From assembly GCF_000342045.1 (NCBI RefSeq), contig NZ_AONQ01000038.1, forward strand, positions 1 to 45,954: a stretch of DNA of 45,954 nt. The letters are read 5' to 3'. A program made the translations under genes and the position numbers. Below the pieces are notes generated by a model that had not been told where the DNA came from, searched no databases, and saw only the letters and a program-made list of their open reading frames with translations. Shown in pieces: positions 16,357 to 25,008 of the stretch. Origin of the DNA: Paramagnetospirillum caucaseum (GTDB lineage Bacteria > Pseudomonadota > Alphaproteobacteria > Rhodospirillales > Magnetospirillaceae). How positions within the stretch are numbered: position 1 is the stretch's first letter; each line of letters opens with the position of its first letter.

Positions 16357-17549
16357 GTCGGGATGATCGCGGAGGCCCGCAGGGATGCCTGGTCGGCCGC
16401 GGTATAGCCAGCATCGGCCAGAACCGAACCGGTGTGCTCCCCATACCTTGGCGGAAAGGCGAAGTGGAACGCATCTCCCTGCCTGTCGATGGCCTTCGGC
16501 TGCAGCCGCACCCTCTTACCCTCCGGGGTGATGGTGGTGGTCAGCCGGTCGGCCAGCGCCGGCAGTGCCTGCACCTGCGGAATGGTGAGAATGGGTGCGT
16601 GCGGCACCGTGGCCTGCCGCAGCATCTCGACCAGTTCCGACGTGCCGAGGGTCCGGGTCAGCGCCCAGATTTCGGCCTGGATGGCCTCGCGGTCACGCCC
16701 ACGGCCCTCGTTGGTCATGCGTTCCGGGCGCGCCAAACCGGCGAAGGGGGCAAGATCGCACAGCCGTTTCCATTGCCCGTCGTTGCCGATCGCGACGAAG
16801 ACGTAGCCGTCCGTGGTGGGATAGGCGTTGGTCGGCACGAATTTGCGATGCTCGTTGCCGCTGCGGGACATTTCCGCCGGCTGGGCCCCGAAGTCCAGCA
16901 GCGGCAGGGTCGTAAGCTGCCACGATGCCGCCGCTTGCAGCATGGAGACATTGATCTCGGCGCCCTCACCCGTCTCGGCCCGTTCGGCCAGGGCCAGGCA
17001 GACGGCGGCATAGACCTCGTCGCCGGCCTTGAGATCGACCACCGGCACGCCCATCAGGGTCGGAGCACCATCCGCCGATCCGGTCAGATCCATGTATCCC
17101 GCCATGGCCTGGACCACGGGATCATAGCCGGGCACCCCGGGATAGTCCGGCCCCATGGCCGATATCCCGGCCCAGATGATGTCGGGCTTGATGTCCTTCA
17201 GGGTCGGATAGTCGATCCCCAGCCCCTTGTACCGCGACGGCAGGGTGTTGCAGCAGAAGACATCGGCGTCCAGGGACTTGATCAGCCGGTGCAGGACGTC
17301 CCGGCCCTCTTTCTGCTTCAGGTTGAGCGCGACAGATTCCTTCCCCACATTGGGGGCGATGAAATACGACCGGCGATCGCTGTCCGCGACCATCGAGCCG
17401 ACATAGCGGTTGGGGTCGCCTTGCAGCCCCCCGTCCTCGGCGGTGAAGGCCTCGATCCGGATCACCCGCCAACCCAGGTGGGCGAAGCGCAGCGTCGCAT
17501 AGGGCAACGACAGCGCCTGTTCGAGCGAAATGATGGTCCGAGGTTTCAT
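16353..17549 (-). CDS. Class III CoA-transferase (CaiB/BaiF family), first copy
   Basis: 398 residues. Catalytic Asp172 lies in [10 protein letters not shown], and the [17 protein letters not shown] and [15 protein letters not shown] segments are typical. Both copies retain the aspartate, so neither is obviously a dead subunit. The start codon overlaps the stop of a 30-codon mini-ORF by ATGA. The partner gene follows with another ATGA overlap. See the second copy for the proposed reaction. Confidence 0.88.
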   Translation of the reverse strand: MKPRTIISLEQALSLPYATLRFAHLGWRVIRIEAFTAEDGGLQGDPNRYVGSMVADSDRRSYFIAPNVGKESVALNLKQKEGRDVLHRLIKSLDADVFCCNTLPSRYKGLGIDYPTLKDIKPDIIWAGISAMGPDYPGVPGYDPVVQAMAGYMDLTGSADGAPTLMGVPVVDLKAGDEVYAAVCLALAERAETGEGAEINVSMLQAAASWQLTTLPLLDFGAQPAEMSRSGNEHRKFVPTNAYPTTDGYVFVAIGNDGQWKRLCDLAPFAGLARPERMTNEGRGRDREAIQAEIWALTRTLGTSELVEMLRQATVPHAPILTIPQVQALPALADRLTTTITPEGKRVRLQPKAIDRQGDAFHFAFPPRYGEHTGSVLADAGYTAADQASLRASAIIPT

Positions 17550-17638
17550 GCTGTCATACCGTTGTCGATGTCATGAAAGCGATGCCCGGTCGGGCACGCC
17601 CGGAAGGGTGTCACGCAATGGGCGAGAACGATGTTCAT
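17546..17638 (-). CDS. 30-codon mini-ORF with Cys/His, coupled to the CoA-transferase
   Basis: ATG 17638 has GGAGG five bases upstream. The frame encodes a 30-residue peptide containing [17 protein letters not shown], with two Cys and three His residues, and ends in ATGA over the CoA-transferase start. It is too short for standard gene callers. A metal-binding peptide or a coupling leader are both possible. No relative is recognised. Confidence 0.4.
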   Translation of the reverse strand: MNIVLAHCVTPFRACPTGHRFHDIDNGMTA

Positions 17639-17685
17639 GCGGGCCTCCAACCAAGTTTCCTGGTGAATACGGATGGGATCGTCAT
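17635..17685 (-). CDS. 16-codon mini-ORF after moaD
   Basis: ATG 17685 is preceded by GAGGAGG six bases upstream, immediately after the moaD stop. It encodes [16 protein letters not shown] and ends in an ATGA overlap with the 30-codon ORF. It is probably a translational relay rather than a functional peptide. Confidence 0.35.
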   Translation of the reverse strand: MTIPSVFTRKLGWRPA

Positions 17686-17695
17686 GATGCCCTCC

Positions 17696-17947
17696 TCAGC
17701 CCCCCCCAATCGGGGGAGCCAGACAGACTTCGTCCTCGTCACACACAGGATAGTCGCGATCAGCGTAGTGGAGATTGACCGAGACTATGACGATGTCGAT
17801 GTACTCTGACGCCAGGATGAATCGTTCGCCCTTGGTCGGAAGCCAGTCGAGCAGCATCCCCACATTTTTGACATCTTCCGGCAAGACGATGTCTTCAGAG
17901 TCGCAGCCCATGCAGTCTCGAATCCAGGCAAAATACATAAGTTTCAT
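17696..17947 (-). CDS. moaD: MoaD-like molybdopterin synthase sulfur-carrier protein
   Basis: 83 residues, beta-grasp size. It starts MKLMYFAWIRD, the usual MoaD first strand, and ends PPIGGG; MoaD proteins end in Gly-Gly, which is adenylated and thiocarboxylated by MoeB. The extra final Gly is unusual. It lies 20 bases after the large subunit of the molybdenum hydroxylase, so it is probably a dedicated copy that boosts molybdopterin supply for that enzyme. No moaE accompanies it in the window, so it must use the housekeeping one. Confidence 0.8.
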   Translation of the reverse strand: MKLMYFAWIRDCMGCDSEDIVLPEDVKNVGMLLDWLPTKGERFILASEYIDIVIVSVNLHYADRDYPVCDEDEVCLAPPIGGG

Positions 17948-17967
17948 CTGAGCTCAATCCATCAAAA

Positions 17968-20316
17968 CTATGAAGGAATGACTCCGCCATCGGGAGACGT
18001 TGCCTGCACTCGCCTTTCGTGGATGGCGCGGGCAACCTTTTCCGGTGACATGGGAGGATTGAAGATCCGGACTCCGGTCGCGTTGTACAGCGCGTTGGCA
18101 ATGGCCGGCGCAATGACGATGGTCGGCAGTTCGGAGATGCCCTTGGCGCCATAGGGACCTTCGACGCAATAACTCTCGATGAAGTGCAGGTCGAACGTAG
18201 GTATCTCCGGCGCCGTGATGAGCTTGTAATCGCGGAAGCATGGATTCTTCAGCATGCCTTTCTCGATCCGCATGTCTTCACTCAGGGCATAGCCCAGGCC
18301 GATGGCGATACCGCCCTCGATCTGGCCTTCGAGCCCCATGCGATTGATGACCCTGCCGACGTCCTGTGCCACCGTGACCTTGTCCACCTTGATCTCGCCG
18401 GTCAGCGTATCGACGGTGATCTCGGCGATGTGCACGGCGTGGGAGTAGGCGGCCGAGGAATTAGAGCTGTACTTGGCCCCCTCGGGCTCGCTGTTCGGTT
18501 CGTAGTAGTCGGTGACCATCACCAGCTCGGGCTCGGGCTGGAAGTGCATCTGCCGCATCAGACGCTCGAGCTTGAGGAGCGGAGCACCGTCGCGGTTGCG
18601 AACGACCGAGCCGTCACGCAGGTCCAGATCCTCAGCCAGTTCGCCAAGTGCCCGTGCGGCGGCGTTCAGTATCTGCGCCCTGGCCTTCTGTGCGGCACGG
18701 CGCGTCCCGTTGCCGGCGATGAAGGTGGTGCGCGAAGCGTGCACGCCGACGTCCCACGGAGCGATGTCGGAATCGTTATTGACGATGGTGACGTGCTCGG
18801 GCGGCACGCCCAGTTCTTCGGCGACGATCATCATGATGACCACGTCGATGCCTTGCCCGATCTCGGAGGCGCCGGTGATCACTGTGACCCGGGCATAATC
18901 GTCCACCTTCAGAATGGTGCCGATGCCGTCCGACTTGTGGATCTTGGCTCCGCCGGCGTTGTGGATGGAAGAGGCGAGGCCGATACCCTTCTTGTAGCGA
19001 CCGGGCTTGTTCCGCTCGGCGGCGTACTCCTTGCGCTTGCGGCCGTAGTCGCTTGCTGCCGCTGCGGTTTCCAGGCACTCCACGAAAACGCACTCGTTCA
19101 GGATGGATTTCTGCGGCGTGACTTCGCCCGACTTCTGCGCGTTCTTCAGGTGGAATTCGAGGGGATCGATATCCACCAGATCGGCCAGCATGTCCATCTG
19201 CTGCGCGGTAGCCCAGGCGGCCTGCACGTTGCCGTAGCCGCGGAAGGAGCCTGCGTATGGGTTGTTGGTGTAGATCGCCTGTGCCTTGAAGTCGACCACG
19301 GGCACCCGATAATGACCAGAGACGGTGCGCATCATGACGACCGGGATAGTCGGCCCCCACGAGGTGTAAGCGCCGTTGTCCATCAGCACGTCGGCGGTGC
19401 GGAAGGTGAGGGTGCCGTCGCGGGTGCAGCCGGTGCGCATGTGGATGATCGCCGACTGGCGCGTCGGCGAGGCCTTGAACTCCTCCTCGCGCGAATACAT
19501 GACCTTGACCGGCCGGGCGGTTTTCTTCGCCAGCAGCGCGGCGATCGGCTCGTAGGGGTAGACGTCGAGCTTGGAGCCGAAAGCGCCACCCACGGGCGGC
19601 TGGATGACCCGGATGTTGCCGGGATGAATGCCCAGCGCCGGAGCAAGATCCATCTTATAGTTGTATGGGTATTGGGTCTGCGTCCAGATCGTCAGCTTGC
19701 CGTTATGGTCGAAGTCGGCGATGGCGCAGGAAGTGCCCATGCAGCAGTGGGTCACATGGTGCGGGCGGAACACGTTGTCGACGACGAAGTCGGAGGCTGC
19801 CTCGGCCTCGGCAAGATCGCCGTCCTTGAACTCGAAATGAAGGCTCTTGTTGCCGGGAAAGTTGTCGTGGATCTGCGGTGCCCCCTCCCTGGCGCCGTCT
19901 TCGGGGGTGAACACGCCGGGCAGGTCCTCGTACTCGACTTCGATGAGTTCGAGCGCACGCTGGGCAATCTCTTCCGTCTCGGCTGCGACGGCGGCGATCT
20001 CATCGTGTTCGCAGCGCACCTTATCCTTAAGCGGGACGTTGTCGCGCACGAAGCCGAACTTCAGACCGGCGACGTCCTTGCCGGTCAGCACCGCGTGAAC
20101 GCCGGGCAGTTTCTCCGCCGCCGTGGTGTCGAGGCGCGCGATCCTGGCGTGAGGCCGACCGGCGAACAATACCTTGCCGATCAGCATCTGCGGCAACACC
20201 ATGTCGTTGATGTAGCGCGTCTTGCCAGTCGCCTTGTCCGGGGCGTCGGGCTTATTGAGGCGCTGGCCAATCATGGTCTTCTTCGCCGTGAGTGAGGCGG
20301 TGGTGGTCTTTTCCAT
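17968..20316 (-). CDS. Molybdenum hydroxylase large (Mo-cofactor) subunit, xanthine dehydrogenase family
   Basis: 782 residues. Cofactor and active-site blocks are in order: PPVGGAFGSK, RGYGNVQAAWATAQQMD, GASEIGQGIDVV, a GQIEGGIAIGLGYAL segment, and the catalytic base Glu729 in GAKGISELP. ATG 20316 has GGAG seven bases upstream; a TTG further back has none. With the Fe-S and FAD genes directly upstream it forms an LMS-type hydroxylase. Proposed reaction: water-derived hydroxylation of C2 of the indole ring, giving the 2-oxo (lactam) form of indoleacetate or its CoA ester. 4-Hydroxybenzoyl-CoA reductase is the closest alternative, but the FAD subunit argues against it. Confidence 0.9.
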   Translation of the reverse strand: MEKTTTASLTAKKTMIGQRLNKPDAPDKATGKTRYINDMVLPQMLIGKVLFAGRPHARIARLDTTAAEKLPGVHAVLTGKDVAGLKFGFVRDNVPLKDKVRCEHDEIAAVAAETEEIAQRALELIEVEYEDLPGVFTPEDGAREGAPQIHDNFPGNKSLHFEFKDGDLAEAEAASDFVVDNVFRPHHVTHCCMGTSCAIADFDHNGKLTIWTQTQYPYNYKMDLAPALGIHPGNIRVIQPPVGGAFGSKLDVYPYEPIAALLAKKTARPVKVMYSREEEFKASPTRQSAIIHMRTGCTRDGTLTFRTADVLMDNGAYTSWGPTIPVVMMRTVSGHYRVPVVDFKAQAIYTNNPYAGSFRGYGNVQAAWATAQQMDMLADLVDIDPLEFHLKNAQKSGEVTPQKSILNECVFVECLETAAAASDYGRKRKEYAAERNKPGRYKKGIGLASSIHNAGGAKIHKSDGIGTILKVDDYARVTVITGASEIGQGIDVVIMMIVAEELGVPPEHVTIVNNDSDIAPWDVGVHASRTTFIAGNGTRRAAQKARAQILNAAARALGELAEDLDLRDGSVVRNRDGAPLLKLERLMRQMHFQPEPELVMVTDYYEPNSEPEGAKYSSNSSAAYSHAVHIAEITVDTLTGEIKVDKVTVAQDVGRVINRMGLEGQIEGGIAIGLGYALSEDMRIEKGMLKNPCFRDYKLITAPEIPTFDLHFIESYCVEGPYGAKGISELPTIVIAPAIANALYNATGVRIFNPPMSPEKVARAIHERRVQATSPDGGVIPS

Positions 20317-20367
20317 GGCAGGGCTCCACTCGAGAATATGCAATTCCAGTTTGGGGATGACGCGCGC

Positions 20368-20859
20368 TCAGCCGTGGCTACAGCGCCCGTTCTTGTCGGC
20401 CACGGCCTCCACCGCGTCCAGCACCTTGGTATAGCCTGTGCAGCGGCAGATATTGCCTTCGAGGCCCCGTTTCGCCTCCTCACGGGTGAGCGTAGGATTG
20501 TTCTCGAGCAAGTGCTGGGCCTGCATGATCATGCCGGGCGTGCAGAAACCACACTGAATGGCGCCGTGGTCGACGAAGGCCTGCTGCACCGGGTGCAGGC
20601 CTTCCGGCGTGCGCAGCCCCTCGACGGTCACGACCTCACGTCCATCGCAATCCACGGCGTACATCAGGCAGCTGTTGACGGTCTTGCCGTCCACATTGAT
20701 GGTGCAGGCGCCGCACTCGCCCTCGCCGCAGGCGTACTTGGTTCCGGTCAAGCCCAGCCTATCGCGCAGCATGGCCAACGCCTTCATTGTAGCCGGCACC
20801 CTAAGGCTGACTTCGCGGCCATTGAGCTTGAAGTTGATTTCAGTTTCGACGGACATCAT
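20368..20859 (-). CDS. Molybdenum hydroxylase [2Fe-2S] subunit
   Basis: 163 residues. The plant-type cluster uses Cys44, Cys49, Cys52 and Cys64; the helical-domain cluster uses Cys103, Cys106, Cys138 and Cys140 (CGFC and CRC). All eight cysteines are present. ATG 20859 has GGAGG upstream and overlaps the end of the FAD subunit gene by 20 bases. It passes electrons from the Mo site to FAD. Length is normal for the family. Confidence 0.92.
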   Translation of the reverse strand: MMSVETEINFKLNGREVSLRVPATMKALAMLRDRLGLTGTKYACGEGECGACTINVDGKTVNSCLMYAVDCDGREVVTVEGLRTPEGLHPVQQAFVDHGAIQCGFCTPGMIMQAQHLLENNPTLTREEAKRGLEGNICRCTGYTKVLDAVEAVADKNGRCSHG

Positions 20860-21706
20860 TGAGCACCTCCTCAACGAAAACTTGAATAAGATGGCTGCGA
20901 TACCAGGCACTGGCACGTACGTCATCGATAGGTTTGGCGTCCTCCGTCGTCGCCGCCACGGCCGCGGCGATGGTCGCGGCGTCGAGCGGCTTGCCTTCCA
21001 GCGCAGCCTCCACGTGGCGGGCGCGCAAGGGGGTGGGCGCAACCGCCCCCATGGCCACCCGAACACCGCGCAGCAGGCCGTTGGCGATACGAGCGCCAAA
21101 GGCTACCGAAACGGTTGAGATCTCCAGCGCGGGACGCGGACCTGACTTGCGGAACCTGCCGACGAAATCGACCACAGGCCGCTCGAACACAACGGCGGTC
21201 AGCAGTTCCTCCGGAAGCTTGGCGGTCTTGCCGGGACCGAGGAAGAATTCTTCCAGCGGTATCCGCCGCGTCCGCACGGCCCCCTCACGCCAGCAGGCAA
21301 GTTCGACCGCAGCGCCCAGGACCAGCAGGGGCGGGCTCATATCGCCGGCAGGTGAGGCGTTGCAGAGGTTACCGCCCACCGATGCCGCATTGCGGATCTG
21401 TTCGCTGGCGAAGTGCTCCGTCGCCTCGACCAGAACCGGCGCGATTTCTGCGAGCGCTGAGCTACGGCGGATTTCGCTGATGGTCGTCGTGGCACCGATG
21501 CGGATCTCGTGACCCTCGGCCTCAATGCCCCCCAATTCTTCGATGCGACGAAGGCTCAGCAGTTTCGCCTTGTATTGGCGCACGCCGGACTCAGTCTGTG
21601 GCGCGAGGTCGGTGCCGCCGCAGAACACAGTGGCATCGCCGTCCGCCGTCGCCCGCAATGCCTCGTCCAGGCGGCGAGGCGCCAGGTAGGTGGTTATCTC
21701 CTGCAT
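20840..21706 (-). CDS. Molybdenum hydroxylase FAD-binding medium subunit
   Basis: 288 residues. FAD motifs FCGGTDL near residue 30 and ASVGGNLCNASPAGDM near residue 100 are present, followed by the CO-dehydrogenase flavoprotein C-terminal domain. ATG 21706 has GGAGGGG four bases upstream; the frame extends further 5' without a better start. It lacks the roughly 40-residue insertion with four cysteines that carries the extra 4Fe-4S cluster in 4-hydroxybenzoyl-CoA reductase, so the enzyme is probably an oxidising hydroxylase. The 121-base gap to the mutase gene is the largest in this part of the run. Confidence 0.9.
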   Translation of the reverse strand: MQEITTYLAPRRLDEALRATADGDATVFCGGTDLAPQTESGVRQYKAKLLSLRRIEELGGIEAEGHEIRIGATTTISEIRRSSALAEIAPVLVEATEHFASEQIRNAASVGGNLCNASPAGDMSPPLLVLGAAVELACWREGAVRTRRIPLEEFFLGPGKTAKLPEELLTAVVFERPVVDFVGRFRKSGPRPALEISTVSVAFGARIANGLLRGVRVAMGAVAPTPLRARHVEAALEGKPLDAATIAAAVAATTEDAKPIDDVRASAWYRSHLIQVFVEEVLNDVRRN

Positions 21707-21827
21707 GTTTCCCCTCCGATTGCAACGTGGCGGCAATGCCGATGTGAATGGCCGAAACGCTGAGCACCGCTCGCGTGTGCCGGCCCGCCGGGGTCGAGGT
21801 GATTCGTGGAGTTGCCGTTCATGTCGA

Positions 21828-23435
21828 TCAGAACCTGATCGGTTCGCGGTAACGGCCGTAAACATTCACCAGCGTCTTGGTGATTTCACCGACCGTGGCG
21901 TAGGTCTTGACCGCCTCCATGATCGCGGGCATGACGTTGACCTCGGCGCGGGCATCGGCCTCGATGCGGGCCAGGGCCGCATCCACCTGCGCCTTGTCCC
22001 GACGGGCCCGCACCGCGTTCAGGGAGTCGATCTGGCGGCGGGCATCACTCTCATCGTAGGGATGGAATTCGACCTGCTTTTCTTCCTCCTCGACCCGGTA
22101 GCAATTGAAGCCGACCTTGCGGAATTCGCCGGATTCGAGCTTCTTGGCCATGTTGTAGGCCTGCGAGGATACCTGCGCCTGAATCCACCCCTCGGCCACG
22201 AGCTTCACGATGCCGCCACGGGCATCGACGTCGTCCATCGCCTCCACCATTTTCTGGCGCATCTGATTGGTGAGGGTTTCGACGTAATAGGAACCGGCCA
22301 GAGGATCGACCGTATCGGCCAAGCCCATCTCCTCGATCAGGATCTGCATCGTCCGCAAGGAGATGCGGGCCGAATACTCGGTCGGGATAGTGTAGGCCTC
22401 GTCATACGAGCACAGCGCCATGGTCTGGGTGCCCGACAGGGCGCTGATCAGCGCGTAATAGGCGGTGCGAACGATGTTGTTTTCCGGCTGCTCGAAGGTC
22501 AGGCCGCCGCCGCCGCCGCCGGCGATCATGCGCAGGCCCATGGAGGATGGCTTCTTGGGGTGGTAGCGCTCCTTCACGATCTTGGCCCACAAGCCGCGGG
22601 CGGCGCGGAACTTGGCCACCTGCTCGAACAGATTGCCGAAGATGTTGAAGTTGAACGACAGCCGGCCGGCGAACTCGTCGATGTCCAGCCCCCTGGCCAG
22701 GGCGCTGTCGATATAGGCGCAGGCGATGTTGAAGGCGTAGGCCATCTCCTGCACCGGATCGGCACCCGAATCCCGGATGTGATAGCCGCAAACACTGACC
22801 GGCGAGTATTTCGGGGCGTGTTTGGCGCAATACTCGACGGTGTCGGCCACCAGCTTGATGGAGGCATCGACCGGGAAGATCCAGGTGCCGCGCCCGATGA
22901 ATTCCTTGAGAATGTCGTTCTGGGCGGTGCCGCGCAGCTTGGAAATGTCGTAGCCGCGCTTTTCGGCCATCGCCAGATACATGGCGATCATCACGGTGGC
23001 CGACCCATTGATGGTCAGTGACACGGTGATCTTTTCCAGGTCGATACCGGCGAAGGCGATCTCCATGTCGGCCAAGGTATCGACCGACATGCCGACACGC
23101 CCGACCTCGCCCTCGGCGGCCGGATCATCCGAATCGAGACCGATCTGGCTGGGCAGGTCAAAGGCGACATTCAGGCCGGTCTGGCCATTGTCGATCAGGA
23201 ACTTGAAACGATTATTGGTATCCTGCGGATTGCCGAAACCGGCGTATTGCCGCATGGTCCACGGCTGCTTGCGGTACATCGTGGGATGAATTCCGCGGGT
23301 GAACGGATACTCGCCCGGCAAACCGATCATCTCGGTTCCACCCGAGGCGATGACGTCGTCCTGGGTATAGAGCGGCTTGATCTCGATGCCAGACTCGTTA
23401 ATGACCCGGCGCAGGCTAGGCTTTTCAGCGGTCAT
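21828..23435 (-). CDS. Adenosylcobalamin-dependent acyl-CoA mutase, large (substrate) subunit
   Basis: 535 residues: the TIM-barrel substrate half of a methylmalonyl-CoA-mutase-type enzyme without a B12 domain. Landmarks: PWTMRQYAGFG with Tyr64 (Tyr89 of Propionibacterium mutase), LRGTAQNDILKEF, Lys194 at the place of Arg207, and His219 in VCGYHIRDSG (His244). Keeping Tyr64 separates it from isobutyryl- and 2-hydroxyisobutyryl-CoA mutases, which have Phe or Ile there. A positive residue at 194 suits a substrate with a free carboxylate. Proposed reaction: (2-aminophenyl)succinyl-CoA to (2-aminobenzyl)malonyl-CoA. It overlaps the small-subunit gene by ATGA. Confidence 0.9.
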   Translation of the reverse strand: MTAEKPSLRRVINESGIEIKPLYTQDDVIASGGTEMIGLPGEYPFTRGIHPTMYRKQPWTMRQYAGFGNPQDTNNRFKFLIDNGQTGLNVAFDLPSQIGLDSDDPAAEGEVGRVGMSVDTLADMEIAFAGIDLEKITVSLTINGSATVMIAMYLAMAEKRGYDISKLRGTAQNDILKEFIGRGTWIFPVDASIKLVADTVEYCAKHAPKYSPVSVCGYHIRDSGADPVQEMAYAFNIACAYIDSALARGLDIDEFAGRLSFNFNIFGNLFEQVAKFRAARGLWAKIVKERYHPKKPSSMGLRMIAGGGGGGLTFEQPENNIVRTAYYALISALSGTQTMALCSYDEAYTIPTEYSARISLRTMQILIEEMGLADTVDPLAGSYYVETLTNQMRQKMVEAMDDVDARGGIVKLVAEGWIQAQVSSQAYNMAKKLESGEFRKVGFNCYRVEEEEKQVEFHPYDESDARRQIDSLNAVRARRDKAQVDAALARIEADARAEVNVMPAIMEAVKTYATVGEITKTLVNVYGRYREPIRF

Positions 23436-23833
23436 CGCACATTCTCCCGGATGAAGCTGGCGATATCGGCGAACTTAGCGCCGGTCGGGAAGATGCCGTG
23501 CAGGCCGATCTCGCGTAACACGGCGTGATCCGGGGCGGGCAGGTTGCCGCCGATAATCCACAGTTTGTCCTTGAGGCCGTTATCCTTCATCAGAACGGCA
23601 AGCTTGCGGCAGAACGGCAGGTGCGAGCCCGCCATGCTGGACAGGCCGATCACATCGACCCCTTCCTCGACGGCGGCGGCGCAGACCATCTCGGGGGTCT
23701 GGCGCAGGCCGGTGTAGATGACTTCGAAACCGGCATCCACCAGGGCGCGGACGACCACCTTGGCACCATGATCGTGGCCATCGAGGCCGGGCTTTGCGAT
23801 AAGAACACGGATCTTGCGGTCGGATTGGGTCAT
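23432..23833 (-). CDS. Acyl-CoA mutase small (B12-binding) subunit
   Basis: 133 residues. The cobalamin motif DGHDHG (Asp18, His20 as lower ligand, Gly23), GLSSMAGSH and IIGGNLPAPD are intact. It is the separate B12 module that pairs with the large subunit next to it, as in 2-hydroxyisobutyryl-CoA mutase and in the iaa-type mutase. It overlaps the acyl-CoA dehydrogenase stop and the large-subunit start, both by ATGA, so three genes are translationally coupled. Confidence 0.93.
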   Translation of the reverse strand: MTQSDRKIRVLIAKPGLDGHDHGAKVVVRALVDAGFEVIYTGLRQTPEMVCAAAVEEGVDVIGLSSMAGSHLPFCRKLAVLMKDNGLKDKLWIIGGNLPAPDHAVLREIGLHGIFPTGAKFADIASFIRENVR

Positions 23834-24963
23834 GCCGACAGCTCCTTGGCGATGATGAGTTTCAGGATTTCGCTGGTGCCGCCCCCGATCAGGGTGAAGC
23901 GGATGTCGCGAAGATAGCGCTGCACCGGGTATTCCATGGCGAAGCCGTAGGAGGCCAGCACCCGTGCGGCTTGGTCGGTGACCTTGTAGGCCGTCTCGGT
24001 GGCGAACAGCTTCGCCATGGCCGACAGCTGGTGCACCGGCTTGCCGGCATCCTTACTCCAGGCGGCATAGCGGACGAGATGAACCGCAGCTTCCAACTCG
24101 GTGGCCATTTCCGCCAGCTTGAGCTGAATGGCCTGGAACCGGTTGATCGGCTTGCCGAACTGTTTGCGCTCGCCGGCATACCGCACGGCCTCGGCCAGGG
24201 CGGCCTTGGCGACGCCGATGGCCATGGCGCCGGTGATGATGCGAATCTCGGCCAGAACCTTGCGCAGATGCTGCTCGCCGTCGCCCTCCTCCTTGGACAG
24301 GCGGTGGCTGTCGGGCACGAAGACGTCATCAAAGGCGACCTCGGAGGTGGGCAGCGCCCACACCCCCATCTTCTCGATGGACCGGCCGACGACCAGGCCA
24401 GGGGTGCCCTTCTCCACCAGGAAGATGGTCAGCTTCCGCTCCTCGCCGGCCCGGGCGAAGACGGTGAAGAAATCGGCGACCGGGGCCGCCGTGATCCACG
24501 TCTTCTGGCCCCGCAGGCGGTAGCCGCCGTCCACCCTCTCCGCCACGGTGGCGATGCCGGCCAGATCCGAGCCGGCATTGGGCTCGGTCATGCAGATGGC
24601 GCCGATCTTCTCGCCCTTCAGCGCCGGGATCAGCAACCGGGTCCTGATGTCGTCGTTGCCCAGGAGATAGAGAAAGTTCGTCCCCATCAGCGCCTGCATG
24701 GCGGCGGCACCGCCCACCGACAAGGAGCCGCGGGCGATCTCCTCCAAGGCCAGGCAGAACGAAGACAGGTCCAGGTTCAGACCTCCGACATCCTCGGAAT
24801 AGCGCATGCCGAAGAAGCCGAGTTCGGCCAACCGTCCAATCAGCGCCCTGGGATAGGCGTGAGCCTCGTCGAGGGCTTCCGCCTGGGGAGCCACTTCCCG
24901 ATCGCAGAAACGCGCGAACGTCTCCTGGATCGAGCGTTGTTCTTCGTTGAGTTCGAAATCCAT
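23830..24963 (-). CDS. Acyl-CoA dehydrogenase, candidate decarboxylating type
   Basis: 377 residues. FAD/substrate blocks are ICMTEPNAGSDLAG, a QKTWITAA segment, RKQFGKPINRFQAIQ and RDIRFTLIGGGTSEI. ATG 24963 is chosen for its AAGGTGA upstream rather than the GTG two codons before. The usual catalytic glutamate of the YEGT motif is Gly361 here. The alternative position used by isovaleryl- and long-chain enzymes, one residue before the helix-G Arg, is Ile. Loss of the base is compatible with a reaction started by decarboxylation. Proposed step: (2-aminobenzyl)malonyl-CoA to 2-aminocinnamoyl-CoA plus CO2. Coupled by ATGA to the mutase genes. Confidence 0.88.
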   Translation of the reverse strand: MDFELNEEQRSIQETFARFCDREVAPQAEALDEAHAYPRALIGRLAELGFFGMRYSEDVGGLNLDLSSFCLALEEIARGSLSVGGAAAMQALMGTNFLYLLGNDDIRTRLLIPALKGEKIGAICMTEPNAGSDLAGIATVAERVDGGYRLRGQKTWITAAPVADFFTVFARAGEERKLTIFLVEKGTPGLVVGRSIEKMGVWALPTSEVAFDDVFVPDSHRLSKEEGDGEQHLRKVLAEIRIITGAMAIGVAKAALAEAVRYAGERKQFGKPINRFQAIQLKLAEMATELEAAVHLVRYAAWSKDAGKPVHQLSAMAKLFATETAYKVTDQAARVLASYGFAMEYPVQRYLRDIRFTLIGGGTSEILKLIIAKELSA

Positions 24964-25008
24964 GGTCACGTCACCTTCTTCGCGAGGGGTGTTCCGGCGG
25001 AATGCCCT

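Noticed and set aside
18184-20295. 703-codon open frame on the plus strand
   Set aside because: It is antisense to the molybdenum hydroxylase large subunit, whose motifs are all intact; the composition is typical of a shadow frame.
17968-21706. 4-Hydroxybenzoyl-CoA reductase
   Set aside because: The FAD subunit lacks the cysteine-rich insertion that carries the extra 4Fe-4S cluster of that reductase, and the context asks for ring hydroxylation.
21828-23833. Housekeeping methylmalonyl-CoA mutase or 2-hydroxyisobutyryl-CoA mutase
   Set aside because: The Arg207 position is Lys, Tyr64 is not Ile or Phe, and the genes sit between pathway-specific dehydrogenase and hydroxylase genes.
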